Assembly (NCBI GenBank): GCA_963930655.1
Contig: OZ005620.1
Span: forward strand, 3,487,001-3,551,000
Source: Myrica gale
Taxonomy: Eukaryota > Streptophyta > Magnoliopsida > Fagales > Myricaceae
DNA length: 64,000 nt
Direction: 5' to 3'
The notes below the pieces were generated by a model that searched no databases, was not told where the DNA came from, and saw nothing but the letters and a program-made list of their open reading frames with translations. Below, one piece after another: positions 24,805-38,188 of this stretch. Both the position numbers and the translations under genes were made by a program. Each line of letters begins with the position of its first letter. Within the stretch, counting starts at the first letter, position 1.

Positions 24805-27800
24805 TACGACAGCAAAAATAAATTGTAAATTTAGCAGAATTTATTATCCAAAATTTCTGAAAAATAGAATATCTAAGATTTTATTTCAATATTTATCCCA
24901 CTCCCTCGAACGGAAAAAAGGGGCCTGACAGTGACTCTGTACTAACCTAGGAATAAAGGACTACATCATGCATTGGGTTGTCCAAGCTTAAGCCCCTGGG
25001 CTGCGACTGATGATAGTGGATTTGGGCTGGCCTTATAATTTGAGGCTCAATCCACTTGATGGGAACGACTGAGACCTACGAAGAATCCAAGCCCAACAAA
25101 GATTATATGACATACGGATCGACCAATCGTACGCTCAATGGAAATCGTCATAAGGGTTGGTTCGGCCCAAAAGCATGTTTCCCTAGCCAATGGTTGCCTT
25201 TTCCAGCCTTCAAAGGATTTCGACAACTGAAATAATCTATTAATCCAGTTAGTATATTTTACCCAAAACTTGTCAAGTATGTTAAGAGTTGGTACAGGTC
25301 TCTTAAGCCGGATGCACGAAGTTGGTCAAAGGCTTTTTTTTTTACCAAAAAAAAAGTAGTTCAGCTCCTTGAAACAAGATGCAATTGGAATTGCAGGGGA
25401 TCACCTAATTCAAATTCAGTATACTCTACATGGTTCAAAACCAGAAATACTGTCAGTGCATTTGGTGAAATTTGGATCCTTATAAAAGCAAGAGAAGATT
25501 CTGCAATATGTAAACTATACAAATAATGCAGGTCCAAGCTTTAATTAATATTCGATTGAAAAAGGAAAAGAAGGCAGTGAAACAAGATGATTCCAAGGCC
25601 AATGCAATAAACTAACATAAAGAAGGAGAAGGATCCATTGCTGGACCAGAACTCATCATGAATTAGATTGTGACTGGTCGCTTAGCTAATCGATTGATAT
25701 ATATGCATGCTTCTCCTTTTGAAGTATATATGAAATAATTCTAATCAATGTCAGTCTTTTCTTTTTCCTTCTCTAGTGCTAGACTTTGTTATTTCCTTGT
25801 TATAATTGCAACCTAGGCACAGTCTTCATTTGTCTCTAGAAACATAATAGGCACAGTGCCTGCAGTAGGCCGCATCTAGCCTCAATCATGCAAATTGCTT
25901 AATCTCCAAGATTTCCATCATTTTCTGCAAAAATGTTGACCTCGAAATTCTGAGTTCGTCGTTTGAGTAGAAATGGTCAACTGACTGAGTTGTTTCGATG
26001 GCACCTAATCCCATGGGGCCTGATCAGCCCGCAATTGAGGCAACTGTTGTTGCTTCTTTTTAGTGGGTCGCAACGAGGAGCAGGATAAGGCTGCCATGAC
26101 TGACAAATCTTTCTGGATGATTTGGTGATTTATCCAAGTTCGGACCTGATGCGGCAAACTAAATAGCGACAGTAGAAACTTCTCAGTAGTTTCATCCATA
26201 CAGCGGCTAGATTATCTCACTTAAGACTTCGTAGCTCTCCCTCATTTTGAAGGGACAATTAGTTAGACTTTAGATATGGCACGCCCTTTACTTTCTTGAC
26301 AGCTATTTCCGTTATCCTTGTCCGTTGCATTGACAAAGACATCATGCTATATTTAGGAGGACAAACCCAAAACGTTACATGTGAAAGAACATGTACGTCG
26401 AGGTTCAAGACTACACGCCGATTCACTGATAAATATTTCCTTAAGTTTAATTTGTATTTACGTATCGCCTACGTTCTATTTTCTCAGGACAAAAAAAAGG
26501 AGATCCGTTTTGGAAAATGTCCCCAGTCCTGGCTTACTTCTCACTGTAATGATACTGCAATGGGTCGTCTTATGAAAAATGCATGAGAATATTTGAGTGA
26601 CTTTTGGTGAGTGCTTTCTTACGATTGTAAGAATGCTTGCTTGTGGCATCCATTCGATCGCCTTTTGTTGCCTCTTTCCCAATTGATTTCATCTCCTCCT
26701 TATATATCCATTCTTTTCGAGAGCAAAATGTGAAACCAGAAGCTGAGAAGACACGCTTTTACACTGGCTTATTAGTCATGAGTACTTGTCATGTATGTTC
26801 ATGTATGTTCACGTTGACTTGTACTTGTCATGTATGTTCACGTTGACTTGTATAGAATTGTTTTCCTTCTTTTATTTGACTTGACTTGGCTTGCCTTTGG
26901 ATGCCCATGCTCAATCATTTCTGAATCTCGATCAGTTTATTTGCTCAACTAGCTCCAAAGGAGCCCAGCTTAATTTGGTAACTAAGCAGTACAAGAAGTA
27001 CTTGAACAAAAACACCACACAGAGAATGAGATATATAAAGATATGTTTCTTGTAGTAGCTGTAAGAGTCATACATACAGACCACCTATAGTGCTGGTTTC
27101 CGTGGCCGCTGCCGTAGACTTTTAATTCATAGCTAATGAATGACTGTTGCACCGGAGAATTAATCAGTCATATTACGGATTTGTTTGAACTCCAAATAAT
27201 TAGGATCAATTATTTAGGATTAATATTAAAAAATTAATCAAATAATTTTTTATTACTATAATATTTATTAAAAATCTTTTCTCTCTTCACTTTTTCACAA
27301 ACTTCAATCACTTTTTCACAAACAATAATATTTCACAAACCCCAATATCCAAAATTTTCATACTCAAACAACACCGTACATGTCTGAAAATTGCTAGGTT
27401 ATAGTCACAAAGAAAATAGGAAATAATATAGAAAGATAAATTTATATATTATGATTAATTACACAGTACACCATCGTGCTTACATCCACAAGAAAGATAA
27501 AGTTTATCCATCTCTCTATATGAAAAATCTTGTTTAGACCCTAACAACAATATTTTGACACAGATATTTGTCAAAAACAAAATGACACTAACATTATGTA
27601 CATGAGTGTCAGAAAACCTTAAAAAAAACCCTATTTAACTTGTACCATCCACCAATATCACTTTGTGAAAGCTAGCTCCACAATAAGCTATTATTTATTC
27701 GAATTCTCATCAAAGAAGAATAATAAAAATTAAGCCATGCATGACTGCAACTGTATATATAGAAATTAACTCTAAGTATCAACATCTTCCACGATGCAAG

Positions 27801-29119
27801 CGTGGCTTACAGCATATTATAAATGGCACTTCGAAGCAAACCCTATGGTCTATAACTTGTAGCTCCATATCAAGACCATGGAAGACTAGTTTGATAATTG
27901 ACTACTTGTAGTGCTCTTTTAAACAGAACAGCAAAAGTTTAGCTAGTTATATATATATATATATGATCAAAAGTCTTAGATAAAATATTATATATGATAA
28001 TATTCTGTTAACTATATAAGATATATACATACATATATAAGAAGTGGTTAGATCTGTACGTATTCTACTGATTTCTTAAGACACTATTGAGTCATGTGGA
28101 TATTTTAACTATTATTTTTAATTAAATGATTTGGATTCTACTGTATCATTATTAATTAATACTTATATATGTAAGCCTCTAGAGATTGTGAATTATTTCT
28201 TTATTCATTAATTTTTAGCCCCCACTGATCTAATTGCTTAATTATTCTGTCTCCTGTAAAGTGTCCAGGTTGATCTGGACGTTGTTGCTTAATTGCTCTA
28301 CATACAGACATATAGTGGTCGTATCCATCACTGACTTGTATCAATTCTATCCGTCCAACATTCATCCCATTTAATTAAGTTCAATCCCAACAGTGCAAGC
28401 CAGCACCTATACCATGGACGTAGTGGTTCAATTTATGGAGTGGTTCTATCTGTACGTACGAATGTGCACCATGCGTGACCAATGATCTGCACAATTTTAG
28501 GAGACTACACTCACGAACACCCAATATGACTAGCTTGCAAGCTATAAGCAAGCGATGGGTTGATCTTTATTTGAGCCACTACCAGAGCTCATTGCCCTGT
28601 TCGATCTTTTTTTTTTTTCTCTTCGTTTTGCCTGTTCGATCGGTAGCTATATATATTCTTACCACTGTCTATGCTTCTCTCTCAATCTTTCCATTTCTTC
28701 ATCTGATATATGAATGGTCAAAGCCGACTTAATTCAAAACCATTTAGGATTCAAACGTACGAGATCGATCTCTAGGGAAAAATTATTGGAAATGAGACCA
28801 ATTAAAACACAATTCAAACTCCTGATCGATCAGGCTCCACCGCGCGCAGAGATGCATGTTCAAATATCTTAAGGTGCCACAAATTGGTATTAAAAAAAAC
28901 GTTTCAAGAAATGATTAGGAACCTTTTTTTCTCAACCAATTCGTGCACTATAATGTTCAGCACCATCGAAGCTACAAGACAGACACCTAATGGGAAGTAG
29001 AACCCTATATACATTACTTTTAGTTCTAGCTAGCTTGTAAAGGTCAGGTTTCTAGCTTAAAGAATAGCAAAGTGTTTTAGCATATTGTTTGTCACCAAAG
29101 TTATGCACGGACTGTCGTG
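24805..29119. other. Gene-poor spacer
   Basis: AT-rich DNA with short open frames only. It contains a MITE (27181-27375) and a short repeat near 26790-26850 (CATGTATGTTCACGTTGACT, two copies). No conserved protein was recognised on either strand. Confidence 0.5.
27181..27375 (+). mobile_element. MITE family A copy
   Basis: This is an AT-rich element of about 195 bp. It starts TTGTTTGAACTCC, ends ACTCAAACAACACC (imperfect inverted ends) and has repeated CTTTTTCACAAAC inside. It aligns along its length with 55407-55606 and, reversed, with 45572-45734. No coding capacity. Confidence 0.65.
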
Positions 29120-30550
29120 GGTTTCTCTCTCTCATTTGTCCTTGCCTGATCGACCGCGGTTTCATACTTTAATGCGAAGCTGAGCCATGGTTGCAGTAAG
29201 GAAGGCAAGCGGACATAACAAAAAGTTTTGCGTTCAAATGGAATGTGACTAAGACTCGGCTCATCCAAAATTTCAACAAGAATACGACAAAGAAAGCAGC
29301 AGCTAGCTATACATATATATGTATGAAGAAAGTGGGTACAAAATGAAAATTTGAAAATGACCCATCATGCACACATGCATATTCGACCAAAACTTTGGAC
29401 TTGGTGGGAGTTCATACTTATAATAATTAAGGAATGCGATTAGAATAAGAGCTACCAATCAAAGTTGGCTCAACATTATGAAACGACCCACTTATATGTC
29501 TATCTCGGTTCCAAGCCACCTCTCTTTCGGAATCTTCTCTTGGACCATTATAATTAAGGAGAGGCCAAGGTAGTTGTATAAAAGCCATGGCCAAGATATT
29601 GCACGAGTAATATCATCTCCTTAACATCGTTGTTCATAGAAAATCAAACCCACAATTTCTCATCTACCAAGCTTTAATCTTCTATCATTAAACCAACACC
29701 GATCCAGTGATAAAATTGCTTTATTTATATTATGACTAGTTTGAACCGTACTAATTGTAGAATTTGTTCTATGTTACTTACAAACCTAGGTAGCTGATAC
29801 ATATATAGGGAAAATTCAATTGATAATGCGAAGCTGAGCCATGGTTTCTCTCTCTCATTTGTCCTTGCCTGATCGACCGCGGTTTCATACTTTAATGCGA
29901 AGCTGAGCCATGGTTGCAGTAAGGAAGGCAAGCGGACATAACAAAAAGTTTTGCGTTCAAATGGAATGTGACTAAGACTCGGCTCATCCAAAATTTCAAC
30001 AAGAATACGACAAAGAAAGCAGCAGCTAGCTATACATATATATGTATGAAGAAAGTGGGTACAAAATGAAAATTTGAAAATGACCCATCATGCACACATG
30101 CATATTCGACCAAAACTTTGGACTTGGTGGGAGTTCATACTTATAATAATTAAGGAATGCGATTAGAATAAGAGCTACCAATCAAAGTTGGCTCAACATT
30201 ATGAAACGACCCACTTATATGTCTATCTCGGTTCCAAGCCACCTCTCTTTCGGAATCTTCTCTTGGACCATTATAATTAAGGAGAGGCCAAGGTAGTTGT
30301 ATAAAAGCCATGGCCAAGATATTGCACGAGTAATATCATCTCCTTAACATCGTTGTTCATAGAAAATCAAACCCACAATTTCTCATCTACCAAGCTCTAA
30401 TCTTCTATCATTAAACCAACACCGATCCAGTGATAAAATTGCTTTATTTATATTATGACTAGTTTGAACCGTACTAATTGTAGAATTTGTTCTATGTTAC
30501 TTACAAACCTAGGTAGCTGATACATATATAGGGAAAATTCAATTGATAAT
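29120..30550. repeat. Recent 708-bp duplication with 15-bp filler
   Basis: Copies 29120-29827 and 29843-30550 have an offset of 723. I found one difference (T at 29674, C at 30397). The spacer GCGAAGCTGAGCCAT copies an internal segment starting at 29174, as if the junction was patched from nearby sequence. Neither copy has a conserved ORF. Confidence 0.9.
29577..29584 (+). promoter_or_regulatory. TATA-like box in the 708-bp duplicate (copy 1)
   Basis: TATAAAAG is followed by GCCATGGCC and about 110 bases of UTR-like, A/C-rich sequence. The same box is at 30300-30307 in copy 2. No gene follows, so this could be an orphan promoter, a non-coding transcript promoter or chance. Confidence 0.3.
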
Positions 30551-30615
30551 CACTGACATTGATTATATATATAGAAAGAGTCTTTATATTGGTTTGGAAT
30601 TTTCCAAGAAATTGC

Positions 30616-30641
30616 ATATATATATATATATATATATATAA
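30616..30641. repeat. (TA)n microsatellite
   Basis: About 13 TA units just after the second copy of the 708-bp duplication. Confidence 0.9.
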
Positions 30642-31234
30642 AGTGTAATTATATATTCGGAATATATGAAAATATCCATTAAGCAAGCTGTAATGACCCA
30701 AGAACAAGTATTAGCCACATCTGTGTTTTGACTTCAAAATGACTAGTCAAAGTCACTTTTGAAGCTCCTTGAATCATTATAAAGCTCAGCTCAACCTAGT
30801 AAGGTCTCAATATGAGACTTGACCCTTATAGAACCAATCACTAATTCATTCTCTTCTCTCACTCCATGTGGGATTTGGGGTATCACACAAACCCTCATAA
30901 TCAATATTGTAAAGATGGAGCCAAAAGTCTATCCTAATTATGAATTATTTGCAGCCACATAACCTATATATATTGCATGGTTTCAAAAGCATGCCACTAC
31001 AAATTCCGCCGAAGCTTTTTGCCCTTTTCAGCAAATTGGGCCACTACAGAGTATAGTCAGAACAACTCCATTCGACTTTCGAATGATATTTTATGCTTCA
31101 CTAATTTTTGCCTACAATCAGTACCACGTAAACAATTGCTTTTAAAAAAAAGAGAGAAAAAAACAGCATCCATGCACTGTCTAAACATCCCTACAGGAGT
31201 TGTCAGATATTTGGGATAATCTAGCTCCATCCTA

Positions 31235-33132
31235 TCACCCCGCAATATAGGGTAAATACAATAGACTCGCCATAGCCTCTTGCAGCCAGTCGTCCTCATC
31301 AATTTTTATCTGCAAAATCATACCGGAGATTAATACACATGCACGAAATGGATAAATCAACTTAAAAAATATTTGAAAACATATAGAAACGCATATAATT
31401 GGAACGGAGTTTCCCATTGTTATTCTCTGCCCAAAGATTTTCCTCGTATATAGCACAATACTCGATGAAGATTGCGCATGTACATAAAGTATACTACCTG
31501 GATATTATCAGTGCGGCGCAAATCCTTTTCCTTGTGAGCGTCGTCGTTCTTCTTCAGGACCACCCTATCTTCTTCACACAGTTCCCTATTCCTTGCGAAT
31601 CTCCCACGAACTCTAACTCTCCTGTCGGCCAGGGTCTTCCGACATGCGTACTGTACATATAGACAGGGGAATATGGAGAAAATGTTATTCAAGGATTTTG
31701 ACGATATAAAATGAACACGACATTTTTCCAGTCTCTCGGGACATTTCTTTATATATATATAGCCTGCGGGAAGGGGATTCGACTCCCGGATCTTAAGCTC
31801 CCTAAGGGGAGGAGGTACCACTTGAGCTAACGCTCAGTGGTCTCTCGGGACATTACATAAAAGTGAGTATGTGCGTGTTTCTTTCACACAGAGAGAGAGA
31901 GACCTTGATGGTTTTGTTGAAGTTCCTTTGGGTTCTCTTCTTCAAATATCTTAGAATCCTTTCCTTTCTTTCTTCCTCCGAGTACCGGCCGACCTTGATA
32001 CTGGACTCTTCTATCGCACTGGGTTGATTACCTTGAATTCCCTGCAGCAAAAATGTAATGATCCAACGTTGAGATAAAGCAGTGTTGACCACATATATAC
32101 TAACTGTTCTAAATCATTCCGCACAAAATGGCAGCATTTGGGAATTGGGCTTTTTATCCATGAAAATAAAATATCTGTTCAAAAGTTTCAAGTTCGATGG
32201 TGACCCTACACGAACAATGATCTAACGAAGCACTACTTGCTTATTATCCTATACCCTTGCGCAAAACTGTGACTTTTGGAGGGTCACTTCACTCCGAGAA
32301 GATTGACATATATAAATGCTGTTATAGAAAGTTTCAACTGCCTCTGGAGCATTAATGTTAAACAATCGGTCAGGACATTAGCTTATTCTCCGTCGGGCGC
32401 TCCATGTCGTTGCATCCTATGTTTAGACACACTAATGAAACTCGGGATCGAATCTCGACCACTTACGACTGTTGGAAGGATAGTCATGGAATACATGATA
32501 GACGTACCTTGTACGTCTACATATACAGACTTTTCGTAATACATATAATTTTAGGAGTAGGTAAAAAAAATAGGAGTGAGTATAAAAAAGTGGGTAAAAA
32601 AAGTGAAAAATTGAAAAAATGAAAAAAAGTTTGTAAAGAAAGAGTTGTAACAATAATAAAATTTTAAGTGTTAAAAAATTTATTTTGCAAAATTTACTGT
32701 TCGTGAGTGCGAACTGTACAGTATAAAACACCGTAAGGTTTTAAATAAGCATACCCAGTTTTCTCCAGCAGCAGGATAAACAGGATTATAATCGTCCAAA
32801 AACCCACAACATTCGTCGCCAAACTCGCACATATTTGCCTGCTGGGCGTACCCGCAACCAAAATTCTCATCTCCAGCCATACCCCAAGAACCCATTTTAC
32901 AGTCGAGCAATGTGGGCATGGCTAAGTCGGACGTCCCTAGTTGGGCAGGAATCGGCGACACGATCTGATCAAGCAAACCATTGTCGAATAATGGCACTAA
33001 GCTTTCTTGACCCCACAGTGGACCACCGTAAACTGAACCGCCAGTAATATCCCCAGCCACAGACGGCGTAGAGAAGTCAGGACGATCAGTAGGAAACGTG
33101 CAATTGGAGTAGAATTGGGGAACGGAAGACAT
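31235..33132 (-). CDS. CCT-domain transcriptional regulator (CMF type)
   Basis: There are four exons: 33132-32755, 32041-31904, 31650-31498 and 31309-31235. All junctions are phase 0 with GT-AG introns, giving 247 aa. The CCT domain spans residues 145-192, from RYSEEERKERILRYLKKR through FNKTIKYACRKTLADRRV to RGRFAR, and an intron splits it after FNKTIK. There is no N-terminal B-box zinc finger, so it belongs to the CCT-motif-only family rather than CONSTANS-like. The conserved C-terminal tail DEDDWLQEAMASLLYLPYIA supports a complete gene. CCT proteins work in the nucleus, often through NF-Y complexes or direct DNA contact, in light, flowering and clock output. A SINE sits in intron 2. The exact Arabidopsis counterpart is uncertain. 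Confidence 0.92.
31746..31839 (-). mobile_element. tRNA-derived SINE in intron 2 of the CCT gene
   Basis: On the minus strand it starts CACTGAGCGTTAGCTCAAGTGG (A-box-like TTAGCTCAAGTGG), followed by the B-box-like GGGAGTCGAATCCC. It ends in a TATATATATATAAAG tail instead of poly-A. It is flanked by the 15-bp direct repeat GTCTCTCGGGACATT (31731-31745 and 31840-31854) and shares its body with the SINEs at 43959 and 50868. Confidence 0.85.
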
Positions 33133-33251
33133 TGGAGAGGTACTAGAGGAAAGGAAAGAGGTCGGGTGAGCGCTAGCTAATTAATTGGAAGTGGATATGG
33201 GAGAGAAATCTCTCGGTGCTGTGTGATACTGAGCCTTTTCTTGCAGCCTGA

Positions 33252-33258
33252 ATATATA
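33252..33258 (-). promoter_or_regulatory. Candidate TATA box of the CCT gene
   Basis: Read on the minus strand, GCTATATATTC lies about 120 bases upstream of the CCT start codon, a normal plant distance. The assignment rests on sequence and position only. Confidence 0.4.
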
Positions 33259-33666
33259 GCAATGTGGCAGTGTGCGTGCAACTGGCTTTTTGGCCAAGTT
33301 GTTGTTTCTGCAGGGGCAGCTACCGGCACACGTCTTAAAGGACAAAATTAGGTTGTCGGGCAGCATAAAAAACTAACCGGGGCTGTCACTTTACTGTGTC
33401 TTAAGCTGTAACTTAGTGTGTACTGTTTGGGTTTAAGCTGTAAACGCGTCAACATCGTAACTAAATCAGTTCTTTAGTTGGGCTTTTAGTTAATTTGTCT
33501 AACCAAAGTACTACTCCCCTACCCACTTCTGTTTGTGATTGGCGAGTTCTGTATCCCTAACACGTATATTGTTTGGCATATTATAAATATTAATATATAT
33601 TTCAAAAAAAATTTAATTCCTCCATAAAATTGTTCTTTCAGCAGATATATATTCTCCCAGCTTGCC

Positions 33667-33668
<2 letters not shown>

Positions 33669-33718
<50 letters not shown>
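33669..33718. repeat. (TA)n microsatellite
   Basis: About 24 TA units, the longest simple repeat in the window. Confidence 0.95.
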
Positions 33719-33720
<2 letters not shown>

Positions 33721-34259
33721 AGTAATTTAAAAAATTCCATCACACCCAACAGTGTTGGAATATGGCAATTAAGTAAATTGATAGGCATTAAGTAGATCAC
33801 ATTAATCTTTCTACAACCATTTTTAGTCATCTTCCATAACCTTTTTTCTCGTTCTTCCAAAATCTTGATCAAATATTCCCAAATGCTTATCTACTACCAA
33901 CTAGTTTAATCATGATCCATTTCGATTCCCTCTATCTCTATATCTCACAAACATCTTAAATGGTGTTTCTTTTGTCTTAAGGTATAAGATATACATGAAA
34001 GTTTCTAAACCTTAAGTGATCACTCTTAATACTCGACTAGCATCTTTTCCCATCTCAAACTTTTCTTAAGAAATTTTAAACATATTATTTATTTCTATTC
34101 GTATTAAGGATTAATAAAACTAATTAAAATACATATCCGATGAATAATCGAAGTGCGTGTAAAATAACCCATAAACCCGATTAAAAAAAATAATTAAGAT
34201 GCATGTCCGATGAAGAATTGGTCAGTTTAACGAAGAAAAAAAAAGGTAGGAAACTTAAA

Positions 34260-34276
34260 GGGGGGGGGGGGGGGGG
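34260..34276. repeat. Poly-G run
   Basis: Sixteen or seventeen consecutive G; the exact length is likely uncertain in any assembly. Confidence 0.9.
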
Positions 34277-34460
34277 ATAGAGGCCGGCCTCATGTGATTC
34301 TTCTAATGTTTAAAGCTGTCCGCACATTAGTAGTACTATCTAAAGATCTGACCCACTTATAGATTAGGAATCTCACACATGGGCTTGTAAGATTATGTAT
34401 CCATAAATCGAAGTACAAGATATATCCCCCAAGCTTCTTTTCCTTCCCCTTTTTCCCATT

Positions 34461-34548
34461 ATGATGCCGCGCCCGCAACGATCAATCAAAATGACACTCC
34501 TTTTGCCATATGATGCCGCGCCCGCAACGATCAGATCAAAACGACACT
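34461..34548. repeat. Short tandem duplication (~49-bp period)
   Basis: ATGATGCCGCGCCCGCAACG followed by ATCA(G)ATCAAAAYGACACT occurs at 34461 and again at 34510. It is GC-rich compared with its flanks. Confidence 0.85.
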
Positions 34549-34731
34549 TGCACATGTATTGTAGTATAAGTAAAATGTCTCTGTGGCTGTGATTACGACG
34601 ATCTACGTTCACTGAACGGTAAAATTACTATAGGCCTGAATTTTGTATTACAAATCTATATATTAAAAATTAAAAATCTCTATTTATAAAAAAAAATACA
34701 AAACATAACAAGAAAAATATTCTTATATTTA

Positions 34732-34962
34732 GGGGATAAATGCGAAATCAGTCTTTGTGCTATACGCAAAAATCGATTTAGTCCTGTGATATGAAAAACT
34801 TAAATTTAGTCCATGTGATTTCAGAAAGTGATAAAACAGTCTCTGATGGAGGACCAACGACAAGCGAAAATAGAATCACAAGGACTAAATTTATGTTTTT
34901 CATATCACGGGGACTAAATCGATTTTTATTTATAGCACAAGGACCAATTTTGCATTTATCCC
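34732..34962. mobile_element. Foldback MITE, ~90-bp terminal inverted repeats
   Basis: The left arm starts GGGGATAAATGCGAAATC and the right arm, reverse-complemented, starts GGGATAAATGCAAAATTGG. Both continue with CTTGTGCTATA-like, AAAATCGATTTAGTCC and TAAATTTAGTCC blocks. It is flanked by the 8-bp direct repeat TATATTTA (34724-34731 and 34963-34970). Length 231 bp, no coding capacity. Long arms and an 8-9 bp duplication fit a Mutator-like or hAT-derived MITE. Confidence 0.8.
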
Positions 34963-37900
34963 TATATTTAAATGTGATTAATTTCTGAGATTTTGACAAA
35001 ACTTACCGCAACCTTGTTCTTATAGCCTCAATCGCAGATCTCAAACACTAGCTGAGAGATAGTTAAGTATTACTTGCTGAACTGAAATGTTGATACTAGT
35101 TTAGAGACACACACATATGTATATATATGCTTGCTTAGAATTGCGGAGCTTCTTACTACATGTAATTTAGAAAGCAATTGGGATTTGGAGGATGCAGCAT
35201 GTGTGCCCTTCTGCTTATGGTGCTTAATAAACTAGAAGAATATTTGTTTTGCAATAAGTTATAATATACCTAGTTCACAACATCTCGTTATTTTTTTCTG
35301 AATAATGTCATAAGACCTGCGTTTTAAAAGTTTGAACCATATACAAATAAACCTATATAAAGCTGTAAAAAAACTCGCACGATCTTTAAAAAAATTGAGA
35401 AAATCAATATATGCTTCATACTAGGAGTATGTTCGTTTCGTGAGAAAACGCCGGATTCGAAAACTGAGATAATTCATGTTCGGCAAGTGTAGAAAAATTT
35501 GAGGATGCTGTGTATTTGTTTCCGAATTTGCCCTCAAATTTTTTAAAAAGAATTACTAAATTGCCCTCAACTCAAGAACAGTGAACAAAACAATTAAAGG
35601 GCACATTAGTCCTTCTACGTAAAATCTGCATGCCGTCTGCAGCCAAAGCTGCAATGTCTCTGAACCTGTCCCCTGCGAGCCGCACTTGTTGACTTTGAAT
35701 TCACAAGTTTTCGTTCTTTTCGGTGAATGAAGCAATTCAGCCGAGTTCAAAATTTTGTCTTTTGTGCTTTTATTTTTTATTTTTTTAAATATATATATAA
35801 TATTCAAATTTTAATAAATTCGGAAAAAAATAAAAACAACTTTAAAAAAAACATCATCATTAATTTTTTTTACACATCAACTTCTACACAAACACCAACA
35901 CAACTCTAACATCACTTAAAAATTCACAAAATTCTTCAAATCCTACAAAAACCTTCAAAACGAACATCACCTAGATAGAAAAAGCAGGTGACCGATAATA
36001 GTTAATGTAATTACTAAGATCTATACTGATTAGTAATAAAAGGGTTGACAACCTAGACACAATAAAGTCCTATCGGAGGGTAAAAAAACGATCTATAAAG
36101 GATCGAAAAGGACTAACGAAAAGTCGAAAAAGACAAGGAAAGTAATAACTAAGACCAACCAGGGCCAATGTTAAAACAGAAACACAATCTAAGACTAAAA
36201 GCCGAGCCGAAGTTAGATAGCCACCAAAACCGAACGGACCTTCAAATGGCAAATATATGTATCTGCCTAGCTATGCGCTATTACGATCACAAGGCAGAAA
36301 CTAAGAGGTCCACCAGTAGCATTTTCCTTTGTCGAAGCTTTTGTTTTGTATTTGAAGGGGTATCTGGTTCAAAAAAGATTTCTCAGAAAAAGGTGCAAAA
36401 AATATACATTTGGCACGATCTCTTGCTATCTTCAAAAGATTCCTAACTTCCTCCTCTTGATTATACCGACAGAGAAATCAACTTACTATATTTACTTAAG
36501 TTCAGAGTGGAACTTAAGTCATGTAGAGGGTATTTTTGATCTGCAGGGAGGCTTCTGGCTCAAATTTTAACACATTCTTTGGCTATTTGCCACAAAAAAA
36601 GAAGAAGAAAGAAAGCAGAATCATATAGAGATTAGAGAGAATGGAAGATCTCCGTTCAGGTGGTACAAATAGTATCGGGTGCTTCTGGTTACCCTTTCCA
36701 TCCCATCAACCTGCCCAACCAGCTTGACCATTAATGCCCACTTGCAGCTGTCCAAAACGGTGCTTTTGTGGTAAGTAATTACTTGTCTCTGACCTATAAA
36801 CAAAATGCCCTTTTTGTGGCGGGGGCTTCAGCATTAATACTAATTTCTTGCTAAATAGGCAAGTAAGCCACTAATTATTTAGGGTTTATGGAATATATAT
36901 ACCAGTTTAAGATCCAGTTGCTCAAGAACCTAAAAAGCTACATCATACAAACTTTCCTTCTATCAATAAGACTTATGATTCGGGTATTGTGGTAGCGTTT
37001 CTATTACTTATGTTTCTCTATCCCATCATCATGTTCGTATGTAACAAACAAGTGATATATTAATTTTCCTTTAATGTGTTCACACTTCTGATTGCTTCTC
37101 TTTTTCTTTTTCTTTTTTTTTATTGGGCAATTAGTTCCCCTACACAGGCAAGGCAAACTAGAAGAAAGATATTTTAGTGAATATATAGAAACTTTATACA
37201 ATTAACTTCCAGACAGTTGCTTACTGGAGGAGGAGTTTACTGATCTTGTAAGCATCAGTCACTTCCAGTACTAACTTCCAGATATTGACTTGAATAACAA
37301 AATGTGCCCTAATCCAGTTGGATGCATGATTTATCTTAAGGAATAATTTAAATTGGAGAGAGATAATTGAGAACCATAAAGTTAGCAGGTGTTTACGACA
37401 CTTTGAAAAGGAATATAATTCAAATGTACTCGGCAAAAATAGCATAATTCTTAATTGTTTTATTACAGGGAAAACAAAAGAAGCCCTTGTTCACAGCTTG
37501 TTGGGTATCAATCCCCCCTATGATAATTATGAACCTTAATAATCTAACATAATCTCAAGTTCCATATCTTCAATATATCTGTGGCCCCAAATGTACCTGG
37601 TCCAACAAGCTTATATGTTGGGCGCCATTGTGGATATTGCCCAGAGTGAATCTTTGGACTGAGTTTCGAGCATAAGATCACTACAGCACGTTCTTTTATT
37701 TTCTTGGGCAAATCACCACGGCAACTTTTCCTGTATTCCAAACAAGAATTATTCTATTCCCTAGTACACTTCTTTCGTGTTTCTAAGCAAGGCTGAGATC
37801 CTCGGTCATAGATTTGTCTGCCTCTTTATCCAACAACATATATACATTTTCTCTATTCCAACTTAGGTTGGTATTCCTCACTTCCCGAACGCAACCAGAC

Positions 37901-38188
37901 TGCTTTTCTAGGTCCTAATATTTCGAATGAAATATAAGAATTAGAACGCGGTTCAGCTAGATAGCCCCACGCGGGGAGGGGTACCCTAAACTTGTTTCTT
38001 GAACGTAAGTAAAACTGATTAGAATAATTAAACTTAAATGTTTGACTCCCTGCTTAAATACTTTTTTCTGATAATCTGCAAGATTCTTCTAAAAAGTCTA
38101 GGAAATTACATGCAAAAATCTATTTATTCTTAAAAGGGAATTTAGCAATTTAGTCTTTAAGATTTAACCCTTTTTACTTTTTCGTTAT

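Noticed and set aside
32680..32754. Read-through tail of the first CCT exon
   Set aside because: A GTATGC donor follows GENW exactly in phase and the next exon continues the family sequence.
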